A stretch of 64,000 bases of DNA from JBNFVY01 sp049943335 (GTDB lineage: Bacteria; Pseudomonadota; Alphaproteobacteria; Rhodobacterales; Rhodobacteraceae), in NCBI RefSeq assembly GCF_049943335.1, contig NZ_JBNFVY010000005.1, positions 86,489 to 150,488 of the forward strand. The letters are read 5' to 3'. A model generated the notes under the pieces. It worked only from the letters and a program-made list of their open reading frames with translations. It was not told where the DNA came from and did not search any database. Below, piece after piece: positions 9,296 through 16,725 of the stretch (positions are counted from its first letter, which is position 1; every line of letters begins with the position of its first letter). The translations under genes and the position numbers were made by a program.

Positions 9296-9313
9296 AACGG
9301 TAAGCGAACCGTT
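9296..9313. promoter_or_regulatory. 18-bp inverted repeat (AACGGT-N6-ACCGTT) upstream of glnK
   Basis: Perfect 6-bp arms with a 6-bp spacer, overlapped by a second shifted inverted repeat (CGGTAA-N8-TTACCG, 9298-9317). It lies about 91 bp upstream of the glnK start, a good position for an operator in the glnK-amtB promoter region. No recognised regulator consensus was matched. Confidence 0.35.
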
Positions 9314-9403
9314 ACCGGAATCGTTGTGATCGCAAATCAACTGACCCTTTCTGATGCCAGCGATCCCGACTGGGGGTCCGGTCGCCTAACGGAAGGGGAT
9401 GAA

Positions 9404-9742
9404 ATGAAACTCATCATTGCAGCAATCAAGCCGTTCAAGCTCGAGGAGGTGCGCGAAGCGCTCACCGCCATCGGGGTTCGCGGCATGATGGTCACGGAAA
9501 TCAAGGGCTTCGGCTCGCAATCGGGTCATACCGAGATCTATCGCGGCGCGGAATACGCCGTGAATTTCGTGCCGAAAGTGAAACTGGAAATCGTCGTATC
9601 AGCCGCCATGGCGGATCAGGTCGTCGAAACCATCGCTACCACTGCCAAGACCGAGAAAATCGGGGACGGCAAGATTTTCGTACTCGATGTGCAATCCGCG
9701 GTCCGCGTGCGCACGGGTGAAACCAACGAAGACGCGCTTTAA
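9404..9742 (+). CDS. glnK: Nitrogen regulatory protein PII (GlnK)
   Basis: A 112-residue PII signal protein. It begins MKLIIAAIKPFKLEEVREAL, and the T-loop segment HTEIYRGAEYAVNF places the uridylylated tyrosine exactly at residue 51. IGDGKIFVLDV and VRVRTGE complete the ATP/2-oxoglutarate binding site. PII proteins sense 2-oxoglutarate and energy charge; the GlnK type plugs AmtB when ammonium is sufficient. The ATG at 9404 follows GGAAGGGG (9391-9398). A longer in-frame extension from 9212 is rejected because the N-terminus is invariant in the family. The next gene, amtB, starts 34 bp later, the classical glnK-amtB operon. Confidence 0.97.
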   Translation: MKLIIAAIKPFKLEEVREALTAIGVRGMMVTEIKGFGSQSGHTEIYRGAEYAVNFVPKVKLEIVVSAAMADQVVETIATTAKTEKIGDGKIFVLDVQSAVRVRTGETNEDAL

Positions 9743-9776
9743 GCCGCGCCGGTTCCTGACGGAAGGACACGTTCAG

Positions 9777-11108
9777 ATGAAACTAATGAAACTAATTCCG
9801 GCCACCGCGGTAGCAAGCTTGCTGCCGCTTGTGGCCTTTGCGCAAGACGCCGAAGCTGCGGCGTCCGGCTTTGACGAGGTCGGCCCGTACATCATGACCA
9901 CGCTGCTGTTCCTTGTGGGCGGCTTCCTGGTGTTCTGGATGGCTGCAGGCTTTGCGATGCTTGAAGCCGGCCTGGTGCGGTCAAAGAACGTGACCACCCA
10001 GCTGACCAAGAACATCGCGCTGTTTGCGATTGCGGCCATCATGTACTGGCTGATCGGCTTTAACCTGATGTATCCGGGTGAATGGTGGATTGCCGGTATC
10101 ATGGGCCCATGGTTCAGCGTCACATCGCTGGAACCGGTTGGTCTGGCGGCTGCTGACGCGTCGCTCGATTATGCATCTGTCGGTTCGGATTTCTTCTTTC
10201 AGTTGATGTTCTGCGCCACCACCGCGTCGATCGTTTCCGGTACTCTGGCTGAACGGATCAAACTGTGGCCGTTCCTGATCTTCACCGCAGTGCTGACCGG
10301 TGTGATTTACCCGATCGAAGCCAGCTGGCAGTGGGGCGGCGGTTTCCTGAGCGAAATGGGCTTTTCCGACTTTGCTGGGTCGACCCTTGTGCACGCTGCA
10401 GGCGGGTTCGCAGCTTTGGCCGGTGCCATCGTGCTGGGTCCGCGGATCGGCAAGTACACCAAAGAAGGCAAGACAGTTCCGATCCCCGGTTCGAACCTGG
10501 CCCTGGCAACCTTGGGAACGTTCATCCTGTGGCTGGGCTGGTTCGGCTTTAACGGTGGCTCGCAGCTGGCTGCTGGCACCGTGGGGGACATCACGGACGT
10601 CTCGCGCATCTTTGCCAACACCAATATGGCCGCCGCAGCCGGTGCTGTCGCCGCGCTGATCCTGACCCAGGTGGTCTACGGCAAGGTCGATCTGACCATG
10701 GTGCTGAACGGCGCTCTGGCTGGCCTGGTGTCGATCACCGCTGAACCGCTGACTCCGTCGCTGTTCATGTCGCTGATCATCGGCGGTATCGGTGGTGTCA
10801 TCGTGGTCTTCGCCGTGCCGATGCTGGACAAGCTGAAGATCGACGACGTTGTCGGCGCCATCCCGGTTCACCTGATCGCTGGCATCTGGGGCACCATCGC
10901 CGTGCCGCTGACCAATGACGGCACTTCGTTTGGCACCCAGATCATCGGTGTGGTTTCCATCGGGGCCTTTGTCTTCATCGTGTCGCTGATTGTCTGGTTC
11001 ATCCTCAAAGCCACCATGGGTATCCGTGTGAGCGAGGAAACCGAGATCAACGGTCTCGACATGGCCGAGCTGGGCATGGAGGCATACCCAGAGTTCTCCA
11101 AAGGCTGA
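9777..11108 (+). CDS. amtB: Ammonium transporter AmtB
   Basis: A 443-residue Amt/MEP/Rh channel with a signal-like N-terminus (cut near VAFAQ) and about eleven membrane helices. The AGFAMLEAGLVRSKN signature, the first pore histidine in STLVHAAGGFAAL and the second in IPVHLIAGIWGTI are present. It conducts ammonium/ammonia into the cell when external ammonium is low and is blocked by GlnK. The ATG at 9777 follows GGAAGGA (9761-9767). It is the last gene of the operon and is followed by a strong intrinsic terminator at 11140-11165. Confidence 0.97.
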   Translation: MKLMKLIPATAVASLLPLVAFAQDAEAAASGFDEVGPYIMTTLLFLVGGFLVFWMAAGFAMLEAGLVRSKNVTTQLTKNIALFAIAAIMYWLIGFNLMYPGEWWIAGIMGPWFSVTSLEPVGLAAADASLDYASVGSDFFFQLMFCATTASIVSGTLAERIKLWPFLIFTAVLTGVIYPIEASWQWGGGFLSEMGFSDFAGSTLVHAAGGFAALAGAIVLGPRIGKYTKEGKTVPIPGSNLALATLGTFILWLGWFGFNGGSQLAAGTVGDITDVSRIFANTNMAAAAGAVAALILTQVVYGKVDLTMVLNGALAGLVSITAEPLTPSLFMSLIIGGIGGVIVVFAVPMLDKLKIDDVVGAIPVHLIAGIWGTIAVPLTNDGTSFGTQIIGVVSIGAFVFIVSLIVWFILKATMGIRVSEETEINGLDMAELGMEAYPEFSKG

Positions 11109-11139
11109 TCTCCTCCCTTTTATATCAGCCAAAAACTGG

Positions 11140-11165
11140 CCCGGGCGTTCGCGCCCGGGTTTTTT
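11140..11165 (+). terminator. Rho-independent terminator of glnK-amtB
   Basis: Perfect 8-bp stem CCCGGGCG / CGCCCGGG closed by a TTCG tetraloop and followed directly by six T residues. It lies 32 bp after the amtB stop codon and 5 bp before the stop of the convergent minus-strand gene. Confidence 0.92.
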
Positions 11166-11169
11166 CGTT

Positions 11170-12057
11170 TCAGAACTTGTTGGCGGGAATTTTGAAATAG
11201 CTGTGCCCGTCCGCCTCCGGTTCGGGTAGCCGCCCACCGCGCAGGTTGACCTGCAGCGCAGCCAGCATCCGATCGGGCAGGGGCAGGGTTGCGTCGCGTT
11301 CTTCACGGATCTTGATGAAATGGTCTTCGCCGCCTTGCAGGTGGGGGTTGTTGGCGCGCTGCGTGGCCACGGTGCTTTCCCAGGCCGGTTCATCGCGCGT
11401 ATCGGTGCCGTAATCGTGGCCGATGAACAGACGGGTGCTGTCGGGAAGCGACAGGATGCGCTGAAGCGACCCCCACAACTCGCGCGCCGATCCGCCCGGA
11501 AAATCCGCCCGCGAGGTGCCCACATCGACATGCATGAACGTGTCATGCACGAACGCCGCATCCCCGATGACATAGGTGATCGACCCAAGCGTGTGCCCGG
11601 GCGAAAGCATGACGGACACGTCCAGATTGCCCAGTTTGAACGTGTCACCATCGGCCAACAGCCGGTCAAAGTCACGATCCACATCAAAGGCGTCAGGGCT
11701 GTGGTAAATGTCACGCCAGAGCGCGGCGATGTCGCGCACCTTTTCCCCGATCGCCATCGGCGCACCTGTCTGGTCGTGCAGCCATGCCGCCGCCATCAGG
11801 TGATCGGCGTGCGGATGGGTGTCCAGGATCCACGCCACGTGCAACCCTTCTGCGCGGACGAATTCCAGCACCTCGCCTGCGGCGTCAAAATCGGTTGCGG
11901 CGCTGCGTGGGTCAAAGCCCTGAACAATGTCGATCAGGGCGCAGGACCCCGTGGCTTCGTCAATGGCGACGTATTGGCAACTGCCCGTGTCCTCTTCGTA
12001 GAACCCGACGACGCGGGGGCTTGTACGCCCCTGAGAGGGGCTTTCTCGGCGGAACAT
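11170..12057 (-). CDS. blh: MBL-fold persulfide dioxygenase-like hydrolase (Blh/ETHE1 type)
   Basis: A 295-residue metallo-beta-lactamase-fold protein. The metal motif THPHADH lies in ILDTHPHADHLMAAAWL, with further ligands in LSPGHTLGSITYV and FIGHDYGTD. Segments such as ADFPGGSARELWGS and the C-terminal LRGGRLPEPEADG match the Blh branch of ETHE1-like persulfide dioxygenases, which oxidise glutathione persulfide to sulfite during sulfide detoxification. The ATG at 12057 follows AAAGGAGA. An ATTC-N8-GAAT dyad just upstream (12077-12092) matches the reported SqrR operator and supports a sulfide/persulfide role. No sqr or repressor gene is adjacent. Confidence 0.85.
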   Translation of the reverse strand: MFRRESPSQGRTSPRVVGFYEEDTGSCQYVAIDEATGSCALIDIVQGFDPRSAATDFDAAGEVLEFVRAEGLHVAWILDTHPHADHLMAAAWLHDQTGAPMAIGEKVRDIAALWRDIYHSPDAFDVDRDFDRLLADGDTFKLGNLDVSVMLSPGHTLGSITYVIGDAAFVHDTFMHVDVGTSRADFPGGSARELWGSLQRILSLPDSTRLFIGHDYGTDTRDEPAWESTVATQRANNPHLQGGEDHFIKIREERDATLPLPDRMLAALQVNLRGGRLPEPEADGHSYFKIPANKF

Positions 12058-12076
12058 GGCTGTCTCCTTTCGTTAT

Positions 12077-12092
12077 ATTCGGTGTAACGAAT
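12077..12092. promoter_or_regulatory. Putative SqrR/BigR-type operator (ATTC-N8-GAAT)
   Basis: ATTC GGTGTAAC GAAT lies 20-35 bp upstream of the blh start codon, so a bound repressor would cover the promoter or the transcript start. It matches the ATTC-N8-GAAT consensus reported for SqrR, the ArsR-family persulfide sensor of Rhodobacter capsulatus. An outer dyad (TTCGTTA ... TAACGAA, 12069-12091) overlaps it. The repressor gene itself is not in the window. Confidence 0.6.
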
Positions 12093-12123
12093 GTGACGCG
12101 CGCAAGTTCCCTATTGCAAGATT

Positions 12124-12723
12124 TCAGTTTGGCGGCGTGAAGCCGGCGCGCGCGGCGGCGGCCTTGGCACGGAACGCGCAACCCGGCGCATGATCGTTCA
12201 CCAGCCCCATTGCCTGCATAAAGGCGTAGACGGTTGTGGGGCCGACGAATTTCCAGCCGCGCTTTTTCAGGTTCTTCGACATGGCCAGGGATGCGGGATG
12301 CGTGGCCAGCCCATGGGCGGGCGCCACTTTGGGTTCGTAGGACCAGACATAGGCAGCAAGCGAGCCGAATTCACCCGTCAGATCGATGCAGCGCGCGGCG
12401 TTGTTGATGACCGCCTCGATCTTGCCGCGATGGCGCACGATCCCTTCGTCACCCAGCAGCCGGTTAACGTCGGACGGCCCGTAGGCGGCCATCTTGTGAA
12501 TATCGAAATTGTCGAACGCCGCGCGGAAATTGTCGCGCTTGTTCAGTATGGTCAGCCAGCTCAGCCCCGACTGAAAACTTTCAAGGCACAGCTTTTCGAA
12601 CAGCCGTCGGTCGTTCGCGACCGGATAGCCCCATTCCGTGTCGTGATAGGTGACGTAGGCGGGCGTGGCCGCGCACCATTTGCAGCGATCCTGCCCGTCG
12701 GGTCCGGTGTACAATTCAACCAT
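12124..12723 (-). CDS. tag: DNA-3-methyladenine glycosylase I
   Basis: A 199-residue base-excision-repair enzyme of the TAG family, which removes 3-methyladenine from DNA. The N-terminus carries RCKWC and TYHDTEWG (Cys and His zinc ligands). The FQSGLSWLTILNKRDNFR block is typical of the helix-hairpin-helix fold, and the C-terminus has NDHAPGC with the second His/Cys pair of the zinc snap. The ATG at 12723 follows GAGGA. It lies between blh and the aromatic aminotransferase on the same strand, but an intrinsic terminator and a repeat block separate it from the latter, so it is probably transcribed separately. Confidence 0.95.
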   Translation of the reverse strand: MVELYTGPDGQDRCKWCAATPAYVTYHDTEWGYPVANDRRLFEKLCLESFQSGLSWLTILNKRDNFRAAFDNFDIHKMAAYGPSDVNRLLGDEGIVRHRGKIEAVINNAARCIDLTGEFGSLAAYVWSYEPKVAPAHGLATHPASLAMSKNLKKRGWKFVGPTTVYAFMQAMGLVNDHAPGCAFRAKAAAARAGFTPPN

Positions 12724-12753
12724 TTCATCCTCGGTTCACGGCGACACTGGCGC

Positions 12754-12786
12754 AAAGAAAAGGGCCGCGCAACGGTGGCGCGGCCC
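12754..12786 (-). terminator. Intrinsic terminator downstream of the aminotransferase gene
   Basis: On the minus strand a perfect 9-bp stem GGGCCGCGC / GCGCGGCCC with a 7-nt loop is followed by TTTTCTTT. It lies 63 bp beyond the aminotransferase stop and 31 bp before the tag start. Its left arm merges with the 14-bp tandem repeat block. Confidence 0.8.
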
Positions 12787-12835
12787 CTGTGTAGCGGCCC
12801 CTGTGTAGCGGCCCCTGTGTGGCGGCCCCTGTGTG
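12780..12835. repeat. 14-bp tandem repeat, four copies
   Basis: Unit GCGGCCCCTGTGTA repeated at 12780, 12794, 12808 and 12822; the last two copies end in G instead of A. It lies in the short gap between the aminotransferase stop and its terminator and reuses one arm of the terminator stem. Confidence 0.9.
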
Positions 12836-12848
12836 CAGGTGCAATGGA

Positions 12849-14033
12849 TTACTTGCAGGTCCTGGCGATCGCCTCGGCCAACAAGGGCACGGTTTCGCTG
12901 TTCAGACCGGCGATGTTCATGCGGCTGTCGCCCACCATGTAAATCCCGAACTGCTCGCGCATTTTCAGAACCTCTTCCGGGCTGGCACCGATCCGGCTGA
13001 ACATGCCGCGGTGACGGGCGATGAAATCGAAGCGGTCGGAATTGGTCCGCTCGCGCAGTTCCTTGGCCAGTTGTTCGCGCAGACCCAGCATCGACAGGCG
13101 CACGTTTTCCAGCTCATCCTTCCAATCGGCGCGCAGGGCGTCGTCGGTCAGAACCTGTGTGACGATGCGCGCGCCATGGTCGGGCGGGAAGGAATAGTTC
13201 TGCCGATTCAGATAGTTAAGCGTGCCTTGGGTGACAGGCTTGTCGGCGTCGCTTTCGGATATGGCCATCAGCAGGCCGGTCCGTTCGCGATAGACGCCGA
13301 AGTTCTTGGAACAGCTTGCCGCGATGATCGTTTCGGGCAGGGCGCTGGCCAGATGGCGCAGCCCAGCCGCGTCTTCGTCCAGCCCGTCGCCAAAGCCCTG
13401 ATAAGCGATGTCAACAAAGGGCACCGCGCCGGTTTTGGCCAGGAATTCGGTGACCGTCTTCCACTGGTCCAGTGTCAGGTTGGCGCCGGTCGGGTTGTGG
13501 CAGCAGCCGTGCAGCAGAACCGCATCGCCCGCCTTCACGCCCTTCAGACTGTCCATCATCCCGTCGAAATCCACCGTGCAGGTGGCTTCGTCGAAATAGC
13601 GGTATTCGGTGAAAGGCTGGCCCATGAATTTCAGGATCGACAGGTGGTTGGGCCAGGTTGGGCTGGACACCCAGACATGCACGTCGCGGTTCGCCTGGCG
13701 CAGCAGTTCAAACCCCTGGCGCACGGCGCCGGTGCCGCCCGGTGTCGCGGCGGCGGCCACACGGCCCGCATCCACGCTGTCGCCCAGCACAAGATCACGC
13801 AGTGCCGCAGCAAAGGCCGGATCCCCGGCCAGCCCGACGTAGCTTTTCGATGTCTGGCTTTCCCAGACCTGCTTTTCGGCCGTTTTGATCGCCCGCATGA
13901 TCGGCGTTTCGCCCTTGGCGTTCTTGTAAACGCCCACGCCCAGATCGATTTTCTGTTCGCGCGGATCGTCCTTGTAGAGCTGCATGAGCTCCAGGATTTT
14001 GTCGGCCGGTTGCGATTTGAGATTGCCAAGCAT
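12849..14033 (-). CDS. Aromatic amino acid / aspartate aminotransferase (TyrB/AspC family, class I)
   Basis: A 394-residue PLP enzyme of aminotransferase fold type I. It opens MLGNLKSQPADKILELMQLY and shows the cofactor lysine in IIAASCSKNFGVYRERTG, the HGCCHNPTGANL block and a C-terminal arginine region (SRMNIAGLN). The family transfers amino groups between aspartate or aromatic amino acids and 2-oxoglutarate. The start at 14033 overlaps the sseA stop by one base (TGATG), so the two are translationally coupled. The longer frame to 14087 would overlap sseA and is rejected. Aromatic versus aspartate preference cannot be decided here. Confidence 0.92.
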   Translation of the reverse strand: MLGNLKSQPADKILELMQLYKDDPREQKIDLGVGVYKNAKGETPIMRAIKTAEKQVWESQTSKSYVGLAGDPAFAAALRDLVLGDSVDAGRVAAAATPGGTGAVRQGFELLRQANRDVHVWVSSPTWPNHLSILKFMGQPFTEYRYFDEATCTVDFDGMMDSLKGVKAGDAVLLHGCCHNPTGANLTLDQWKTVTEFLAKTGAVPFVDIAYQGFGDGLDEDAAGLRHLASALPETIIAASCSKNFGVYRERTGLLMAISESDADKPVTQGTLNYLNRQNYSFPPDHGARIVTQVLTDDALRADWKDELENVRLSMLGLREQLAKELRERTNSDRFDFIARHRGMFSRIGASPEEVLKMREQFGIYMVGDSRMNIAGLNSETVPLLAEAIARTCK

Positions 14034-14890
14034 CAGTTGTCTCCTGTCGCGACCCGCAGGTCGCCGTACATGCCCCATTCGGCCCACGAGCCGTCATAGA
14101 GCGAATGGTTGGTTGAGCCGATCCGTTCCAGCGCAAGGTTCACGATTGCCGCCGTGACGCCCGAGCCACAAGTGGTGATCGCGGGCTTCTTCAGATCGAT
14201 GCCTGCGCGTTCGAAAATCATGCGCAGTTCGCCGTCGGGTTTCAGTGTGCCGTTGTCGTTCAGCAGCGCCGTGTACGGCAGGTTCCTTGATCCCGGAATG
14301 TGGCCGGGGCGCAGGCCGGGACGGGGTTCGGGTTCGTCGCCGCAAAAGCGCGCGCGCGAACGGGCGTCGATAATTTCGTGATCCCCCAGCTTGGTGGCGG
14401 CGGCCACCTGCGTGACGTCCTTGACCATCTGGTTTTGCCGGGTGACGGTCATGTGCCGATCGCGAATGACCGGGGCATCGTCGGTGACCGGGCGCGCTTC
14501 GGCCTGCCACTTGGGAAAGCCGCCATCGAGCACCGCCACATCCGCCTTGCCCATCAGGCGGAACAGCCACCACACGCGCGGCGCGGAATAGATACCGGCC
14601 CCGTCATAGACCACCACCTGATGCCCGTCGCCGATGCCCAAGGTCCTCATACGGCTCATGAATTTTTCAACCGGGGGGGCCATGTGCGGCAGATCGGAGC
14701 GGTGGTCGGACAGGTCGTCAATGTCCACGTAGCGCGCCCCTGGAATATGCGCGGCCTTGTATTCGGCCAACGGGTCGCGGGGCGTGCCGGGCAGGTACCA
14801 CGAGGCATCGATGATGCGCAGGTCGGGGTCGCGCAGGTGATCTTGCAACCATTGCGTCGAAACAAGTGTTTTTGGGTCGGTCTGGGGCAT
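14033..14890 (-). CDS. sseA: 3-mercaptopyruvate sulfurtransferase (two-domain rhodanese)
   Basis: A 285-residue protein of two rhodanese domains. The inactive first domain contains LRIIDASWYLPGTPRDP. The second carries the active-site cysteine in TTCGSGVTAAIV (Cys about 241), and the CGSGVTA loop marks mercaptopyruvate sulfurtransferase rather than thiosulfate sulfurtransferase. It converts 3-mercaptopyruvate to pyruvate and an enzyme persulfide. The start at 14890 (MPQTDPKTLV) is preferred over an upstream ATG at 14953. Coupling to an aminotransferase makes sense, because transamination of cysteine yields 3-mercaptopyruvate; that link is inference. Confidence 0.93.
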   Translation of the reverse strand: MPQTDPKTLVSTQWLQDHLRDPDLRIIDASWYLPGTPRDPLAEYKAAHIPGARYVDIDDLSDHRSDLPHMAPPVEKFMSRMRTLGIGDGHQVVVYDGAGIYSAPRVWWLFRLMGKADVAVLDGGFPKWQAEARPVTDDAPVIRDRHMTVTRQNQMVKDVTQVAAATKLGDHEIIDARSRARFCGDEPEPRPGLRPGHIPGSRNLPYTALLNDNGTLKPDGELRMIFERAGIDLKKPAITTCGSGVTAAIVNLALERIGSTNHSLYDGSWAEWGMYGDLRVATGDN

Positions 14891-14968
14891 GGGACCACGG
14901 ATGCGCTTTGGAAAGATCAGGGTTTGCTTAGCGCCCGCAAGCCTTTGTTGCAAGGGCGCAGGGGTGTG

Positions 14969-15451
14969 TCAGCCATCGTGCCGCAGCAGGCGCTGCTTTT
15001 GCCGGTTCCAGTCACGCTTGGCCTCGGTTGCGCGTTTGTCGTGCACCTTTTTACCCTTGGCGATCCCGACCTTCAGTTTCACCCGCCCGCGGTGGTTGAA
15101 GTACATCACCAGCGGCACCAGTGTCATCCCTTCGCGCCCGGTGGCCTGCCACAGTTTCGCGATTTCCCGCTTGGATGCCAACAGCTTGCGCCGTGCGCGT
15201 TCTTCGTGCGGGAACATCGCTTGTTCGTAGGGGGCGATGTAGGAATTGACCAACCACAATTCGCCGTCTTCGACCGCGCAATAGCTTTCGGCGATGTTCG
15301 ATGTGCCTGTGCGCAGCGACTTGACTTCGGACCCGCTGAGCACGATTCCGACTTCGATATCATCCTCGATCGCATAGTCGTAGCGGGCACGCCGGTTTTC
15401 GGCGATCACCTTGTAGTTCTTGTCTTCGGGCGTCTGTTTTTTCTTGGCCAT
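14969..15451 (-). CDS. smpB: SsrA-binding protein SmpB
   Basis: A 160-residue tmRNA-binding protein required for trans-translation rescue of stalled ribosomes. It has the family start (NYKVIAENRRARYDYAI), the GSEVKSLRTG loop and the basic tail KGKKVHDKRATEAKRDWNRQ that enters the decoding centre. It is a stand-alone minus-strand gene, 78 bp upstream of sseA in reading direction. The tmRNA gene (ssrA) is not in this window. Confidence 0.97.
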   Translation of the reverse strand: MAKKKQTPEDKNYKVIAENRRARYDYAIEDDIEVGIVLSGSEVKSLRTGTSNIAESYCAVEDGELWLVNSYIAPYEQAMFPHEERARRKLLASKREIAKLWQATGREGMTLVPLVMYFNHRGRVKLKVGIAKGKKVHDKRATEAKRDWNRQKQRLLRHDG

Positions 15452-15502
15452 GGTGGGGTCTTATATGGGGCTTCGGGGGCACTTGGAAAGGGGCTGCGGT
15501 CA

Positions 15503-15662
15503 GGTCGGCACATGGATCGGCATAGGGGTCGGCACACGGGTCGGCACATGGTCGGCAAACCGTCTGCATCCCGTCTGCACCCTGTCGGATAGTTGTCGGG
15601 CACCTGTATGGCAGACTGTATGGCAAAATGTCGGGCAGATTGTCGGGCGGATTGTCGTGCGG
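15503..15662. repeat. Degenerate 11-14 bp tandem repeats upstream of smpB
   Basis: The gap between smpB and the BrnA-like gene holds about four copies of GGTCGGCACAYG, then two of CGTCTGCAYCC, two of CTGTATGGCA and three of ATTGTCGKGC-like units. Neighbouring units grade into each other, as expected from successive slippage. No open frame or hairpin terminator stands out. Confidence 0.7.
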
Positions 15663-15747
15663 GGCGCACGGTGGTCTGAGGCCGCGTTAACCAATGCCTG
15701 CCATCATCACCGGGCCTGCCTTGCCGCCCACAAAGCCCGAGAACGCC

Positions 15748-16149
15748 ATGCCCCTGACCCGTACCGACCGCCTGAACATGGAGCGCCTGTCGCGCAACCT
15801 GAATTACCTGGATGACGAAAACCTTGCGCTGGAACAGGTGCAGGCGAAAGTGCCCGAAGCCTGGCACACGCTGGAAGAAGATATCGAGGTCTTTGAAACC
15901 AAGACCAAGATCACCCTGCGGCTGGACAATAGCGTGGTGAAATTCTACCGCGCGATGGGGCCGGGCTATCAGACCCGGATCAACCGCATCCTTGCCACCT
16001 ATGCGCAAATGCAAATCGCCAACCTGCGCGAGGCCGAAGCCTACATGCGCGAAGACCGCGTGGCGGTGCGCGAAACGCAGCGCGCGCGGATGAAGGAAAT
16101 GCGCGAACGCCAGGGCCTGCCGCCGCTGCCCCACTGGAACGAAAGCTGA
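15748..16149 (+). CDS. BrnA-like (DUF4415) antitoxin-family protein, no adjacent toxin
   Basis: A 133-residue protein. The block KITLRLDNSVVKFYRAMGPG followed by YQTRINRILATY (about residues 51-83) is the ribbon-helix-helix core of BrnA/DUF4415 proteins, which bind DNA as antitoxin and autorepressor. Flanking helices are rich in Glu and Arg. A BrnT toxin gene normally sits just upstream in true BrnTA pairs; here the upstream gap holds only short tandem repeats. The protein is therefore either an orphan antitoxin or a housekeeping RHH regulator. The start at 15748 is chosen because the 18-residue extension from 15694 is proline-rich and family-unlike. Confidence 0.7.
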   Translation: MPLTRTDRLNMERLSRNLNYLDDENLALEQVQAKVPEAWHTLEEDIEVFETKTKITLRLDNSVVKFYRAMGPGYQTRINRILATYAQMQIANLREAEAYMREDRVAVRETQRARMKEMRERQGLPPLPHWNES

Positions 16150-16191
16150 GCCGTCGCCGGGCGCGCTTTGCCCCGGCCCAGGTGACAGGTC

Positions 16192-16233
16192 AGGTGCCGG
16201 GCCAAGTGCTAGACTAGGTGCCGGGCCAAGTGC
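16192..16233. repeat. 18-bp direct repeat, two copies, 24-bp period
   Basis: AGGTGCCGGGCCAAGTGC occurs at 16192-16209 and exactly again at 16216-16233, just downstream of the BrnA-like gene. A partial copy (GGTGACAGGTC) precedes them. Confidence 0.85.
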
Positions 16234-16380
16234 GGGAAAATGGCCTGGGGCATAGCGCAATGCGCCACGCCCGTGTCACCGCGCGGCGGGTCTTGGTGGC
16301 AGAGTCTGGCGGCAGGTTTTGTAGGTAAAACTTGACGGTAAATAGGCTGAATCCAGACGGCCCGCGGATCTATGGCGCAT

Positions 16381-16663
16381 CTATGTCCCGGCGACGTAGC
16401 GCAGGTAATCCTGCAATGTTTTTCCGACCTCGGATCGGAAGGTGTCGCCGGTGGTGTCGCAGCTTTGTATCCGGTCGATCCGGAACTCGCGAAAGGCGCT
16501 GCGTTTTTCGCACCACGCCGAACAGGTCCAGACCCGGCCCCAGTATTGCGTTTGCATTCCGTTTGCAGCGGGCGGATCACGCGCGACGATGGGGCGCCCG
16601 CACCCCGAAAGACGCCGCCAGACTGGCCGGTTTTGTGGCGATTCGTGGCGGTTTGTCAGCGGT
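16381..16663 (-). pseudogene. Remnant of a YafY-type WYL-domain transcriptional regulator (frameshifted, N-terminus lost)
   Basis: The minus strand ending at the TAG at 16381-16383 encodes YWGRVWTCSAWCEKRSAF, then REFRIDRIQSCDTTGDTF and TLQDYLRYVAGT, clearly the C-terminal WYL-domain part of YafY-like regulators. Just upstream the match continues in another frame as GAPSSRVIRPLQT. The two frames join if one copy of an 11-bp near-repeat (CAAACGGAATG before CAAACGCAATA, about 16550-16571) is removed. An in-frame TAG at 16664-16666 closes the upstream side, and no helix-turn-helix half was found. This looks like a decayed gene, not a sequencing error alone. Intact members sense ligands through the WYL domain. 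Confidence 0.65.
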
Positions 16664-16666
16664 CTA

Positions 16667-16690
16667 GGGCGGGCAATCGCTGGCCCGCCC
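16667..16690 (-). terminator. Hairpin downstream of dapA, possible terminator
   Basis: Perfect 8-bp stem GGGCGGGC / GCCCGCCC with an 8-nt loop, 36 bp beyond the dapA stop. It has no T-tract on either strand, so it may only stabilise the 3' end. Confidence 0.35.
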
Positions 16691-16725
16691 CACGCCGGTT
16701 CAGGGGCCGGGGGGCGCCTGACGCC

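Noticed and set aside
9981..11765. 594-codon minus-strand frame over amtB and blh
   Set aside because: It is antisense to AmtB and out of frame with the MBL protein, and has no recognisable domain.
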